Below are positions 9,288 through 16,183 of a stretch of 64,000 nucleotides of DNA, in pieces. A model generated the notes under the pieces. That model made no database searches and was not told the origin of the DNA. It saw only the letters and a list, made by a program, of their open reading frames with translations. Origin of the DNA: UBA7672 sp965229115 (GTDB taxonomy: Bacteria > Pseudomonadota > Alphaproteobacteria > Caulobacterales > Hyphomonadaceae); NCBI GenBank assembly GCA_965229115.1, contig CBDDIR010000003.1:2232001-2296000 (forward strand), read 5' to 3'. Each line of letters starts with the position of its first letter. Positions within the stretch are counted from its first letter, which is position 1. Both the position numbers and the translations under genes were made by a program.

Positions 9288-10340
9288 TTGCCGGTGACAG
9301 GACGCTATTTGACACTCGACGCCATGCGCGGTGTCGCTGCCCTTCTGGTCGCCGTTTACCATTTCCAGAAAATGGCGCCGACGGGCGACATGACGCTGTC
9401 GCCCAGCTATTTGGCCGTCGACTTCTTCCTGATGCTCAGCGGCTTCGTGATCGCGAAGGCTTATGAAAGCCGCCTCAAGTCTGGCCTACCGCTTCTTGAT
9501 TTCCTCCGCCTGCGCTTTGTCCGACTTTATCCGCTGTTCATCGCCAGCATCATTCTTGGCGTGGCCCTGCCAGCTGCCAAGATTTTGGCTCATCACGGCA
9601 CGAGCTGGGGTACAGAGCAGTTCCTGGTCTGGCTCGGCGAAAACTCTCTTGGCCTGCCAGCACTTAATTATAACCCTCAGCTGCTTTTCCCGCTGAACCC
9701 GCCCGCCTGGTCGCTGTTCTTCGAAGTCATCATCAACCTGATCTTCGCGGTGGCGCTGATTTGGATGCCCCGCGCGATGCTCGCCGTTGTCGCGGTTGTG
9801 GCTGCTACCGTGACGACCTTCGGCGCGTACACATACGGTACGTGGAATCTCGGGTGGGGTTGGGAACACGCGGGTTACGGCTTTGCACGCACCATCTTTG
9901 GCTTCAGCGCAGGTATGATGGCCTTCCGCTTCGGCGTCGGCGTTAAGCGCCGCGTCACTTCCCTGTCGCTGGCGCCGATCATCGTGCTCGCCGTTGCGAT
10001 CGTCGCTCCACTTTCCGAAGCGATTAGCCTGCCTTTCTCTCTGGCTATAGCTATGATCGGCTTCCCGCTGCTCCTCTGGATCGCAGCTGGCATTGAGCCT
10101 CCCTCCTCCATGCGCGCGTCGGCGTCACTGGCGGGCGACATCTCCTATCCGATCTACATCCTGCACTACCCCATTCTCCAGATGACAGTCGCTGCCTTGG
10201 GGTTCAGCCTGTTGAGCGTCACAGCGTTTATCGTCGCCACCGTCATAGCCTCGTACATCGCGCTGAAGTTCTACGACGAACCCGTCAGGCGCTTCTTGTC
10301 GTCGAGATCACGCGGCCGCCTGGACGCTTCGCGACTTTAA
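9288..10340 (+). CDS. Acyltransferase 3 (OafA/YrhL-type) membrane protein
   Basis: Integral membrane O-acyltransferase of 350 residues. The family signature is at the very N-terminus (RYLTLDAMRGVAALLVAVYH, with the catalytic-type His), and about ten hydrophobic helices follow. Near the end, ISYPIYILHYPI and a final YDEPVRRFL match the usual family tail. There is no C-terminal SGNH domain, so it resembles the short OafA-like enzymes that acylate sugars of surface polysaccharides or small molecules. The start appears to be TTG at 9288 with AGGAT about 8 nt upstream; no upstream ATG is in frame and the motif begins six residues in. It stands alone, and its codons look less GC-rich than its neighbours. 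Confidence 0.88.
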   Translation: MPVTGRYLTLDAMRGVAALLVAVYHFQKMAPTGDMTLSPSYLAVDFFLMLSGFVIAKAYESRLKSGLPLLDFLRLRFVRLYPLFIASIILGVALPAAKILAHHGTSWGTEQFLVWLGENSLGLPALNYNPQLLFPLNPPAWSLFFEVIINLIFAVALIWMPRAMLAVVAVVAATVTTFGAYTYGTWNLGWGWEHAGYGFARTIFGFSAGMMAFRFGVGVKRRVTSLSLAPIIVLAVAIVAPLSEAISLPFSLAIAMIGFPLLLWIAAGIEPPSSMRASASLAGDISYPIYILHYPILQMTVAALGFSLLSVTAFIVATVIASYIALKFYDEPVRRFLSSRSRGRLDASRL

Positions 10341-10346
10341 AGACTA

Positions 10347-10378
10347 GCGGCGCCGGAAGGCCCACTTCCCGGCGCCGC
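10347..10378. terminator. Strong hairpin between convergent genes
   Basis: The arms GCGGCGCCGG (10347-10356) and CCGGCGCCGC (10369-10378) pair perfectly, and AAG/CTT extends the stem inward past one bulge. It lies between the acyltransferase stop and the dipeptidase stop, so it may end both transcripts. There is no clear T-tract, so termination is inferred from position and stem strength only. Confidence 0.55.
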
Positions 10379-10424
10379 AGTCATGTCCGGTGGGGAGGAA
10401 CCGCCAGACAATCGGATTGAGCAT

Positions 10425-11642
10425 CTAGTTCTGAGCGAGGTCCTTCTCCTTCGCCGCTTCGGCCGAGCGCAGGACGCGCAGCACATTGCCGCCCCAGAGC
10501 TTGTTGATGTCGGCCTGACTGTAGCCCTTGGCGACAAGCGCTTTGGTCACATTCGGCGCATCGCCCTCGTCCTCGAAGCCGACAACGCCACCGCCATGGT
10601 TGAAGTCAGACGAGATGGCGACATGGTCGATGCCGATGCGCTTCACCGCATAGTCGATACTGGCGACGAAATCGTCGACCGACGCGCGCACCTGCAACGC
10701 CGCCGTCTCCTTGCCCAATGCATCCCGCTGCGCCTGCGTCAGCCCCTCATAGCCATTCACCGCACCATACTTCTGCCGAACCGCCTTCACAGCCGCTTCG
10801 ACCTCTGGCGTCTGCTGTTTGAGGTAGCTGGAGAAAGCCACGATCCCGACCACGCCATTATTGGCCTTGATCGCGTCGAGTTCTGCATCGGTGAGATTGC
10901 GCGCAGACTTCACCACGCCTGACACGCCGGAATGAGAAGCAATCACCGGCGCCCGCGAAGCAGCAATGGCCTGATTGAAGCCCTCCGTCGTCAGCTGGGA
11001 CACATCGACAAGGATCCCAAGATCATTAGCCAGCGCCACCGCCTGCTTGCCAGCAGCCGAAAGCCCATGATTTTCGCCCGCCTTGTCGCGCGCATGCGGG
11101 CGGGACGAGTCTGCGAAGTCGTTATTGCCTGCGTGGACCAGGCCAAACACGCGCACGCCCTTGTCATAGAAGGCTTTCAACCCCGCCGGATCCTTGCCCA
11201 GCGCGTAAGCATTCAGGAAGCTGATAACAATCGCCGTCTTGCCCGCAGCAGCCGCCCGTTCAACGTCATCGGCCGAACGCGCAATCACGACATCATTCGG
11301 ATGCTTCGCAGCAATATCGAGGATCGCCGCAAGCTTGGCTTCCGCTTCCTTGCGCGCCGCGGCATACCCCTCCGGCGTACGCGCACTCTGCTCCACGAAC
11401 ACGGACGGGAAGATCGCGTCGACCTCACCCTTCTTCAGCTTGGCGACATCAATCTGCGTTCCCGCATCAATCGTCGTACCGGCTTTCAGTTGAGACGTAG
11501 CAACTACGTCCACATGCGGATCAATCACGATCGCCTGCTTATGAATCTGCTCAGGCGTTTGAGCCGAAGCCGGCCACGAATAGACAGCCAGGCTCAAGGC
11601 AAACAGAGCCGTTCGCCCCAGAAGGGCGTTGTTGCGTTTCAT
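10425..11642 (-). CDS. Membrane dipeptidase family (M19) exported protein
   Basis: Exported homologue of renal dipeptidase, which hydrolyses dipeptides with a binuclear zinc centre. The product has 405 residues with a signal peptide ending near WPASA. Metal-ligand motifs seen are DPHVDV (H43, D45), the later histidine of VIASHSG, a second His region HAGNNDF, and the Asp of ISSDFNHGGG. The bridging glutamate, normally in an IENGY or VEGG-type motif, is replaced: the site reads FLNAYALG. The enzyme may therefore use an altered metal site or substrate. The C-terminus keeps the family pattern KLWGGNVLRVL. A small ORF lies 27 nt upstream on the same strand. Confidence 0.88.
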   Translation of the reverse strand: MKRNNALLGRTALFALSLAVYSWPASAQTPEQIHKQAIVIDPHVDVVATSQLKAGTTIDAGTQIDVAKLKKGEVDAIFPSVFVEQSARTPEGYAAARKEAEAKLAAILDIAAKHPNDVVIARSADDVERAAAAGKTAIVISFLNAYALGKDPAGLKAFYDKGVRVFGLVHAGNNDFADSSRPHARDKAGENHGLSAAGKQAVALANDLGILVDVSQLTTEGFNQAIAASRAPVIASHSGVSGVVKSARNLTDAELDAIKANNGVVGIVAFSSYLKQQTPEVEAAVKAVRQKYGAVNGYEGLTQAQRDALGKETAALQVRASVDDFVASIDYAVKRIGIDHVAISSDFNHGGGVVGFEDEGDAPNVTKALVAKGYSQADINKLWGGNVLRVLRSAEAAKEKDLAQN

Positions 11643-11669
11643 CGGTGCATTCCTTGTTGTGTTGAGGCG

Positions 11670-11855
11670 CTACTTCAGAGGCACGGCAATTTGCCCGCTG
11701 GATGCGAGCTGATGGATATGCCGCGGCAGCAGCGCGAGCCTTTCGACAAGTTCGCGCTGCTGGCGGGCATCGAGCACGCCGAACATCTCGGCGATCGATT
11801 TGCGATAGGCAGACAAAGAGAAAGTCGCGTCAGAACGAACGCTATGCGTAGACAT
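11670..11855 (-). CDS. Small hypothetical protein upstream of the dipeptidase
   Basis: Reading from ATG 11855 gives 61 residues starting MSTHSVRSD, predicted mostly helical, with an amphipathic basic segment (RQQRELVERLALLPRHIHQL) and no signal peptide or TM helix. It sits 27 nt upstream of the dipeptidase start on the same strand, so the two could share a transcript. A weak GAAAG ribosome site precedes it. I do not recognise the family; the amino-acid composition looks protein-like, but the call rests on position and composition only. Confidence 0.42.
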   Translation of the reverse strand: MSTHSVRSDATFSLSAYRKSIAEMFGVLDARQQRELVERLALLPRHIHQLASSGQIAVPLK

Positions 11856-12238
11856 GGATATTGCTTTCAAACACAAGCCGCCACTCGCACCCTTGGCGGC
11901 GCGGCCATCAAAACTTGAGGTGAGAAGATCAGCTGGCGCGAAGACGCATCAACAGCTGCAGCAACACATTCGACAGGACAGTCGCACGCAAGACTCGAGG
12001 GGGCGGCTGAAGCGATTGATCGTCATCCGTGTCTCCCTGACTTGGCCAACAATGACTTGGCTTAACCGTACCCGGGCGCGATTACCCGGCTCAATCCCTA
12101 GTTAGATGATCGTGTATGAAAGTCGATGCAGGTTTTCTAAGGCCAGCAAACAGGCGAACAGTAGTAATAATAAGCTTATTCGCGTTCCTAACGAACCCAA
12201 GGCGATTTAGTTTTTCTGGGTAGAAACAAAGGACCGCC
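11856..12238. other. Intergenic region with no supported gene
   Basis: About 380 nt between divergent genes. One minus-strand frame near 11930-12060 stays open for about 45 codons and looks protein-like, but it has no ATG, GTG or TTG start, so I do not call it. The right part is AT-rich and contains a 12-bp palindrome. Promoters for both flanking genes must lie here. Confidence 0.6.
12169..12180. promoter_or_regulatory. AT-rich palindrome upstream of the CysB-type regulator
   Basis: AATAAGCTTATT is a perfect 12-bp palindrome within an unusually AT-rich stretch, 58 nt before the regulator ATG. LysR-type regulators commonly bind dyads with a T-N11-A core upstream of their own gene, so this is a plausible autoregulatory site; that role is inferred. 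Confidence 0.4.
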
Positions 12239-13255
12239 ATGAACCTCCAGCAGCTCCGTTATGTACGCGAAGCCGTGCGCAGCGACCTCAACCTGACCGA
12301 GGCCTCGCAGTCTCTGAACACCTCACAGTCGGGGGTAAGCAAGCAGATCCGCGAGCTGGAGATCGAGCTGGGGATCGAGATTTTCGTGCGGAAGGGCAAG
12401 CGCCTGACGGGCCTTACGCGCGCAGGCGAAGGCGCGGTGAAGCTGATCGAACGCGTGTTGGCGGAGACCGAAAACCTCAAGCGGTTGGCCAGCGAGTTCT
12501 CGGGCGAGGATCGCGGCAGGTTGGTTATCGCAACCACACACAACCAGGCGCGCTATGCCCTGCCCGACGTCGTGCTGAAGTTCGCGCAGGAATTTCCGAA
12601 CGTACAACTCGAACTGCGCCAGGTGACGCCGAAGCAGGCGGCGGGAAGCGTGCTGCGTGGCGAAGCCGACATCGCGATCGCGACTGAGGCGCTGGATCAG
12701 TACGCCGACTTACTGACCTTCCCCTGCTTCTCCTGGAGACACGTCGTCGTTGCGCCGGCCGATCACCCGCTGCACAGAATCGAGAACCCGACGCTGGAAG
12801 ACATCGCGGCGTATCCGCTGATCACCTACAGTCCGGAGTTCTCAGGCCGCAGCCAGATCGACGCGGCTTTCCGTGCCAGACAGATCGAGCCGGATATCCG
12901 CCTGACGGCCATGGATGCGGACGTCATCCGGTTCTACGTACAACGCGGCATCGGCGTCGGCATTGTGTCTGAGATGGCGGTCGGCGCTTTTGGCTCGGAC
13001 AGCCTGAAAGTGCTGAAAGGGTCCAAGGGCCTTTTCGAGGCGTCAATCACCAAGGTGGCGTTCCAGCGTGGCGCCCTGCTGCACGCATTCGCCTATCGTT
13101 TCGTCGAGATATTCGCGCCGCATCTTGCAGCGCTGGAACTGCGGGAAGCAGCGCTCAGCCGCCTGTCTCTTCGCGAACCTCGCAAGAAACAGACGGCCGA
13201 ACCGCTCCGTATCCCCGCTTACGGGGAGCCTTTGCTGGAGCCGACAGGCGCGTAG
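12239..13255 (+). CDS. cysB: LysR-family regulator of the CysB/Cbl type
   Basis: DNA-binding regulator, 338 residues, close to CysB in layout. It starts MNLQQLRYVREAV, followed by the winged HTH (TEASQSLNTSQSGVSKQIRE, residues about 20-40) and the linker ELGIEIFVRKGKRL. The effector domain keeps CysB hallmarks: IATTHNQARYALP, ADIAIATEAL, HPL, YPLITY, FSGRSQID and DADVIRFYV. CysB binds O-/N-acetylserine and activates sulfate-assimilation genes. No cys genes are in this window, so it must act elsewhere. The tail beyond residue 305 is a basic extension. Its 3' end overlaps the convergent thioredoxin-like gene by 37 nt. Confidence 0.9.
   Translation: MNLQQLRYVREAVRSDLNLTEASQSLNTSQSGVSKQIRELEIELGIEIFVRKGKRLTGLTRAGEGAVKLIERVLAETENLKRLASEFSGEDRGRLVIATTHNQARYALPDVVLKFAQEFPNVQLELRQVTPKQAAGSVLRGEADIAIATEALDQYADLLTFPCFSWRHVVVAPADHPLHRIENPTLEDIAAYPLITYSPEFSGRSQIDAAFRARQIEPDIRLTAMDADVIRFYVQRGIGVGIVSEMAVGAFGSDSLKVLKGSKGLFEASITKVAFQRGALLHAFAYRFVEIFAPHLAALELREAALSRLSLREPRKKQTAEPLRIPAYGEPLLEPTGA
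13212..13227. terminator. Hairpin in the overlap of two convergent genes
   Basis: TCCCCG (13212-13217), loop CTTA, CGGGGA (13222-13227). The stop codon of the minus-strand thioredoxin-like gene lies across the loop, and the hairpin is inside the coding end of the plus-strand regulator. It may stop or stabilise both transcripts; no T-tract is seen. Confidence 0.4.
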
Positions 13256-13941
13256 GCGATCTTGATCTCCTTCGCCTGCGCGATGACCTTGTCGATGCCA
13301 TCAGCCGTGCCGACGCTGAGATCGGTGCGGAAGGCCTGGATCGTCAGATCAGGTCCGATCAGCAGGTAGGATGGCGTCCAGACGATCTTGAAAGCCTCAC
13401 GCAGAGACGCATCTGGGTCGACGATGGTTTTGTAGCCACCGCCTTCCTTGTCGAAATAGGCCTGAATTGAACCGTACGCGCCGTAGGCATCCTTCGCGCG
13501 AGTAGCGCTTGCGGGCGTGTGCAGCGAGATGAAGTCGATATCGGGATCAGCTTCGGCCTTTTCCGCCAGCGTTTTCACCAGCGGCGCGTCGCGTCGGCAG
13601 TCGCCGCACCAGATTCCCCACACATCAACGATGGTCCACTTGCCGCGAAACACCTCTTCGGTGACCGGCGTGCCATCAACCAGCGTTGCGGAGAATGCCG
13701 GCGCCGGCTTGCCAAGCAGTTCGTAGCTGTAGGGACGACGCTTCTCGTCCCGCACCACGCCATCCGCGCTGAGCGGAATGGCGGAGGTGAGTGTCAGCCA
13801 TTGATCGCGTGGCAGCCCCTCTACGAACGCCGGCGGTTCCTTTTTCTCTGCCGCCGCCTCCGGCGCAGCAGCAGTTTCCGCTGCGGGCTGGCAGCCCATC
13901 AGCACGAGCACCGGCAAGACCGCGCCCCAGAATTTAGTCAT
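13219..13941 (-). CDS. Thioredoxin-like (TlpA/ResA-type) lipoprotein
   Basis: Membrane-anchored periplasmic thiol protein of 240 residues from ATG 13941. A lipoprotein signal with lipobox LMGC comes first, then an Ala/Glu-rich linker, then a thioredoxin fold. The active site is WCGDC within IVDVWGIWCGDCRRDAP; the Asp between glycine and the second Cys differs from the WCxPC of most TlpA proteins. A cis-proline-type IVWTPSYLLIG follows. It probably handles disulfide reduction or redox sensing in the periplasm. The longer ORF from 13989 would place 16 polar residues before the signal peptide, so I reject that start. It is convergent with and overlaps the CysB-type gene. Confidence 0.83.
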   Translation of the reverse strand: MTKFWGAVLPVLVLMGCQPAAETAAAPEAAAEKKEPPAFVEGLPRDQWLTLTSAIPLSADGVVRDEKRRPYSYELLGKPAPAFSATLVDGTPVTEEVFRGKWTIVDVWGIWCGDCRRDAPLVKTLAEKAEADPDIDFISLHTPASATRAKDAYGAYGSIQAYFDKEGGGYKTIVDPDASLREAFKIVWTPSYLLIGPDLTIQAFRTDLSVGTADGIDKVIAQAKEIKIAYAPVGSSKGSP

Positions 13942-14184
13942 GATGATCTCCCTGTCAGCGCATCGCGCACAGGGCATTTCAGCTATCACGCAGACGCGGG
14001 CTCAGGCCCATGGCCGCTTATGATCTTTGTCGCTTTGCTTATCGCCAAACCGCATGTCCGCGGCCCTAAGCACTTCCGGCGCCTTCCACATGATGAATAT
14101 GACTAACCGGTACTCGCCTTTGCGCTTGCGGCAGCCGGGTAGATTCTGTCAGTTTTGCAGGCAGAAAATGAAAGGCCAGACACC

Positions 14185-14994
14185 ATGCAGGCCACTCACC
14201 TTGCGCAGCGCCAATTCCGTTCGCCGCACGTCTATACCGAGCTGAACGACCTGCTGAGCGATCTGCCGAAGGCAGCCGATTCCGCGTTGATCGGAGACGT
14301 GCTTGCAGAATGCGCAACGCCTGGCGAAACGTTGATCATCGGCGTGACCGGATCGGTCGCCTCGGGCAAGTCGACCTTCTGCTCCGCCATTGTCGACCAT
14401 CTGCGTTCGACCATGCGCGTTGAGATCGTATCGACCGATGGCTTCCTGCTTCCCAACTCCGAACTGGCTGATCGCGGCCTGCTTCTTCGGAAGGGCTATC
14501 CCGAAAGCTACGATGCCAATCTCATGTCTGGCGCTCTTCAGCGCGCGCGCTGGGGCGCAGTTCGCATACCGGGCTATTCGCACACGACCTACGATCGCGC
14601 CGCGGAGCTGGATCGCACGATTGATCGGCCGGACATTCTGCTGGTCGAGGGACTTGGCCTCTCACCCACTGGCAAACAGCGCGACCCATCCGCCTTCCTC
14701 GACCTGCTCATCTACATCGACGCAGCGGAGCGGGATCTCGAGGACTGGTTCGTCCGTCGCTTCATGGGCCTGTGGCGCGAGGCAGAGACGAATCCGAAAT
14801 CGTTCTACGCCCAGTTCCGGACCATGACCGAAACGGAAGCCGATGCGTTTGCGCGTCAGGTATGGGCTGGTATCAATCTTCCCAATCTGCGCGAGCATAT
14901 TGCGCCTGCCCGACAACACGCAGATTTGTTGATCTCCAAATCCGCAAACCACGACATGTGGCTGGCTATGCCCGCCTTTCGCGGTAACGCGTGA
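14185..14994 (+). CDS. coaA: Type I pantothenate kinase
   Basis: First step of coenzyme A synthesis: ATP-dependent phosphorylation of pantothenate in the cytoplasm. The product has 269 residues from ATG 14185, with a GAAAGG site upstream; a TTG at 14155 is in frame. It has the P-loop GVTGSVASGKST and the CoaA signatures STDGFLLPNSEL, RKGYPESYD, PGYSHTTYD, LLVEGLG and ISKSANHDMW. It is somewhat shorter than E. coli CoaA (316 residues), mainly at the N-terminus and in the region after the VEGL motif. The gene stands alone between the thioredoxin-like lipoprotein and a secreted protein gene. The usual hisE-coaA neighbourhood of alphaproteobacteria is absent. Confidence 0.92.
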   Translation: MQATHLAQRQFRSPHVYTELNDLLSDLPKAADSALIGDVLAECATPGETLIIGVTGSVASGKSTFCSAIVDHLRSTMRVEIVSTDGFLLPNSELADRGLLLRKGYPESYDANLMSGALQRARWGAVRIPGYSHTTYDRAAELDRTIDRPDILLVEGLGLSPTGKQRDPSAFLDLLIYIDAAERDLEDWFVRRFMGLWREAETNPKSFYAQFRTMTETEADAFARQVWAGINLPNLREHIAPARQHADLLISKSANHDMWLAMPAFRGNA

Positions 14995-15064
14995 TTTACA
15001 GAGCGATTGCTCGGCCTGACGGCACATTGTACCATTTCACCCAGCAATGAGAGTGGAGATGGGC

Positions 15065-16123
15065 ATGGGAATGCTGGCAAAATCGATATGTGTTGCAGCA
15101 CTGATCGCGGGGCTGACCGCACCTGCCCTGGCGCAGACAGCGCCAGCCGAAGCGACGCGTTCGGCAAATGGCAAGCCGAGCTTTGACGGTGTCTGGACAA
15201 ATGGCTCGTCCACGCGCCTCGAGCGTCCGGAGAATTTCAAGCAGCTGATCGTTCCGGCTGCAGAGGCTGAAAGCCTCCGCAAGGCCGCCATCGAGCGCGC
15301 AGCAGCCGCTAACGCCCCGACCGACCCGAATGCCGGAGCCCCTGCTGATTCCAACAGCCAGGCCGGTTACAATGCGTTCTGGACTGATCCGGGCATTGGC
15401 CTGGCCAGCATTCGCGGTGAAGCGCGCTCTTCCTATGTCGTCGAACCGGCTGACGGAAAAATTCCGTTCATCAATCGTACCAAGAGCCTCGCCGAACCGA
15501 TCCGCGAGGGCGTCGAATATCGCTCCGGCAAAGGCGCCTATGAAGGTCCGGAAGATCTGCCGCTTCGCGAGCGCTGCCTGATCGCGCAGAGCGATGGCGG
15601 TGGTCCCGTGATGCTGAACGGACTCTATAACAACAACTACGAATTCCGTCTGACCGACGATCACCTCGTCATCCTCGTCGAGATGGTTCACGACGCGCGT
15701 ATCATCCCGATCTACGCTTCGGCCGAGAAAGCCCGCGCAGCGCACAAGCCGAATGTCATCACGCCATGGCTCGGCGACAGCGTTGCCTGGTGGGACGGCG
15801 ACACGCTCGTCTCCGAAACCCGCAATGTGAACCCGATCCAGAGCGCGCGCACGCAAACGCCGCTCTCTCCGAAAGGTGTCGTGACCGAGCGCTTCACCCG
15901 CATCGCTGGCGACGAGCTGCTGTATCAGTTCAAGGTCGAGGACCCTGAGCACTACACGTCGGCCTGGTCAGGTGAGTACGCCTTCAAGCCGACGAACGGC
16001 GTCATCTACGAATACGCCTGCCATGAAGGAAACTACTCGATGGCCGGCATCCTCGGCGGCGCACGCCTGAACGAAGCAGCGGCGGCTGCCGCCGCCAAAG
16101 CAAAGTCGCGCAAGAAGTCCTGA
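15065..16123 (+). CDS. Secreted protein of unknown function
   Basis: About 352 residues with a clear signal peptide (MLAKSICVAALIAG through ALAQ). The mature start has the motif FDGVWTNGSS followed by an ERPENF segment. Further features are a long soluble region with aromatic/Asp-rich patches (NNNYEFRLTDDHLVI, WLGDSVAWWDGDTLV, FTRIAGDELLYQF), a C-terminal YACHEGNYSM, and a basic Ala/Lys tail. Related proteins with GVWTN and WWDGDTLVV motifs occur in sphingomonads and Hyphomonadaceae in my recollection, without known function. Several ATGs cluster at 15047-15071; 15065 has GGAG at the best distance. It is convergent with the RND operon, from which a terminator separates it. Confidence 0.8.
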   Translation: MGMLAKSICVAALIAGLTAPALAQTAPAEATRSANGKPSFDGVWTNGSSTRLERPENFKQLIVPAAEAESLRKAAIERAAAANAPTDPNAGAPADSNSQAGYNAFWTDPGIGLASIRGEARSSYVVEPADGKIPFINRTKSLAEPIREGVEYRSGKGAYEGPEDLPLRERCLIAQSDGGGPVMLNGLYNNNYEFRLTDDHLVILVEMVHDARIIPIYASAEKARAAHKPNVITPWLGDSVAWWDGDTLVSETRNVNPIQSARTQTPLSPKGVVTERFTRIAGDELLYQFKVEDPEHYTSAWSGEYAFKPTNGVIYEYACHEGNYSMAGILGGARLNEAAAAAAAKAKSRKKS

Positions 16124-16134
16124 TCTCGAAATCC

Positions 16135-16161
16135 GGCAGGCCGCTGACAAGGCGGCCTGCC
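16135..16161 (+). terminator. Hairpin terminator after the secreted protein gene
   Basis: GGCAGGCCGC (16135-16144), a 7-nt loop, then GCGGCCTGCC (16152-16161) followed by GTTTAT. It is a perfect 10-bp stem 12 nt after the plus-strand stop, and also 3' of the convergent RND gene. Confidence 0.7.
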
Positions 16162-16183
16162 GTTTATCCAGTGTGCTGGTTGG

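Noticed and set aside
11930..12060. Protein-like open minus-strand frame
   Set aside because: No start codon between the upstream stop and the end of the frame; at most a decayed gene end.
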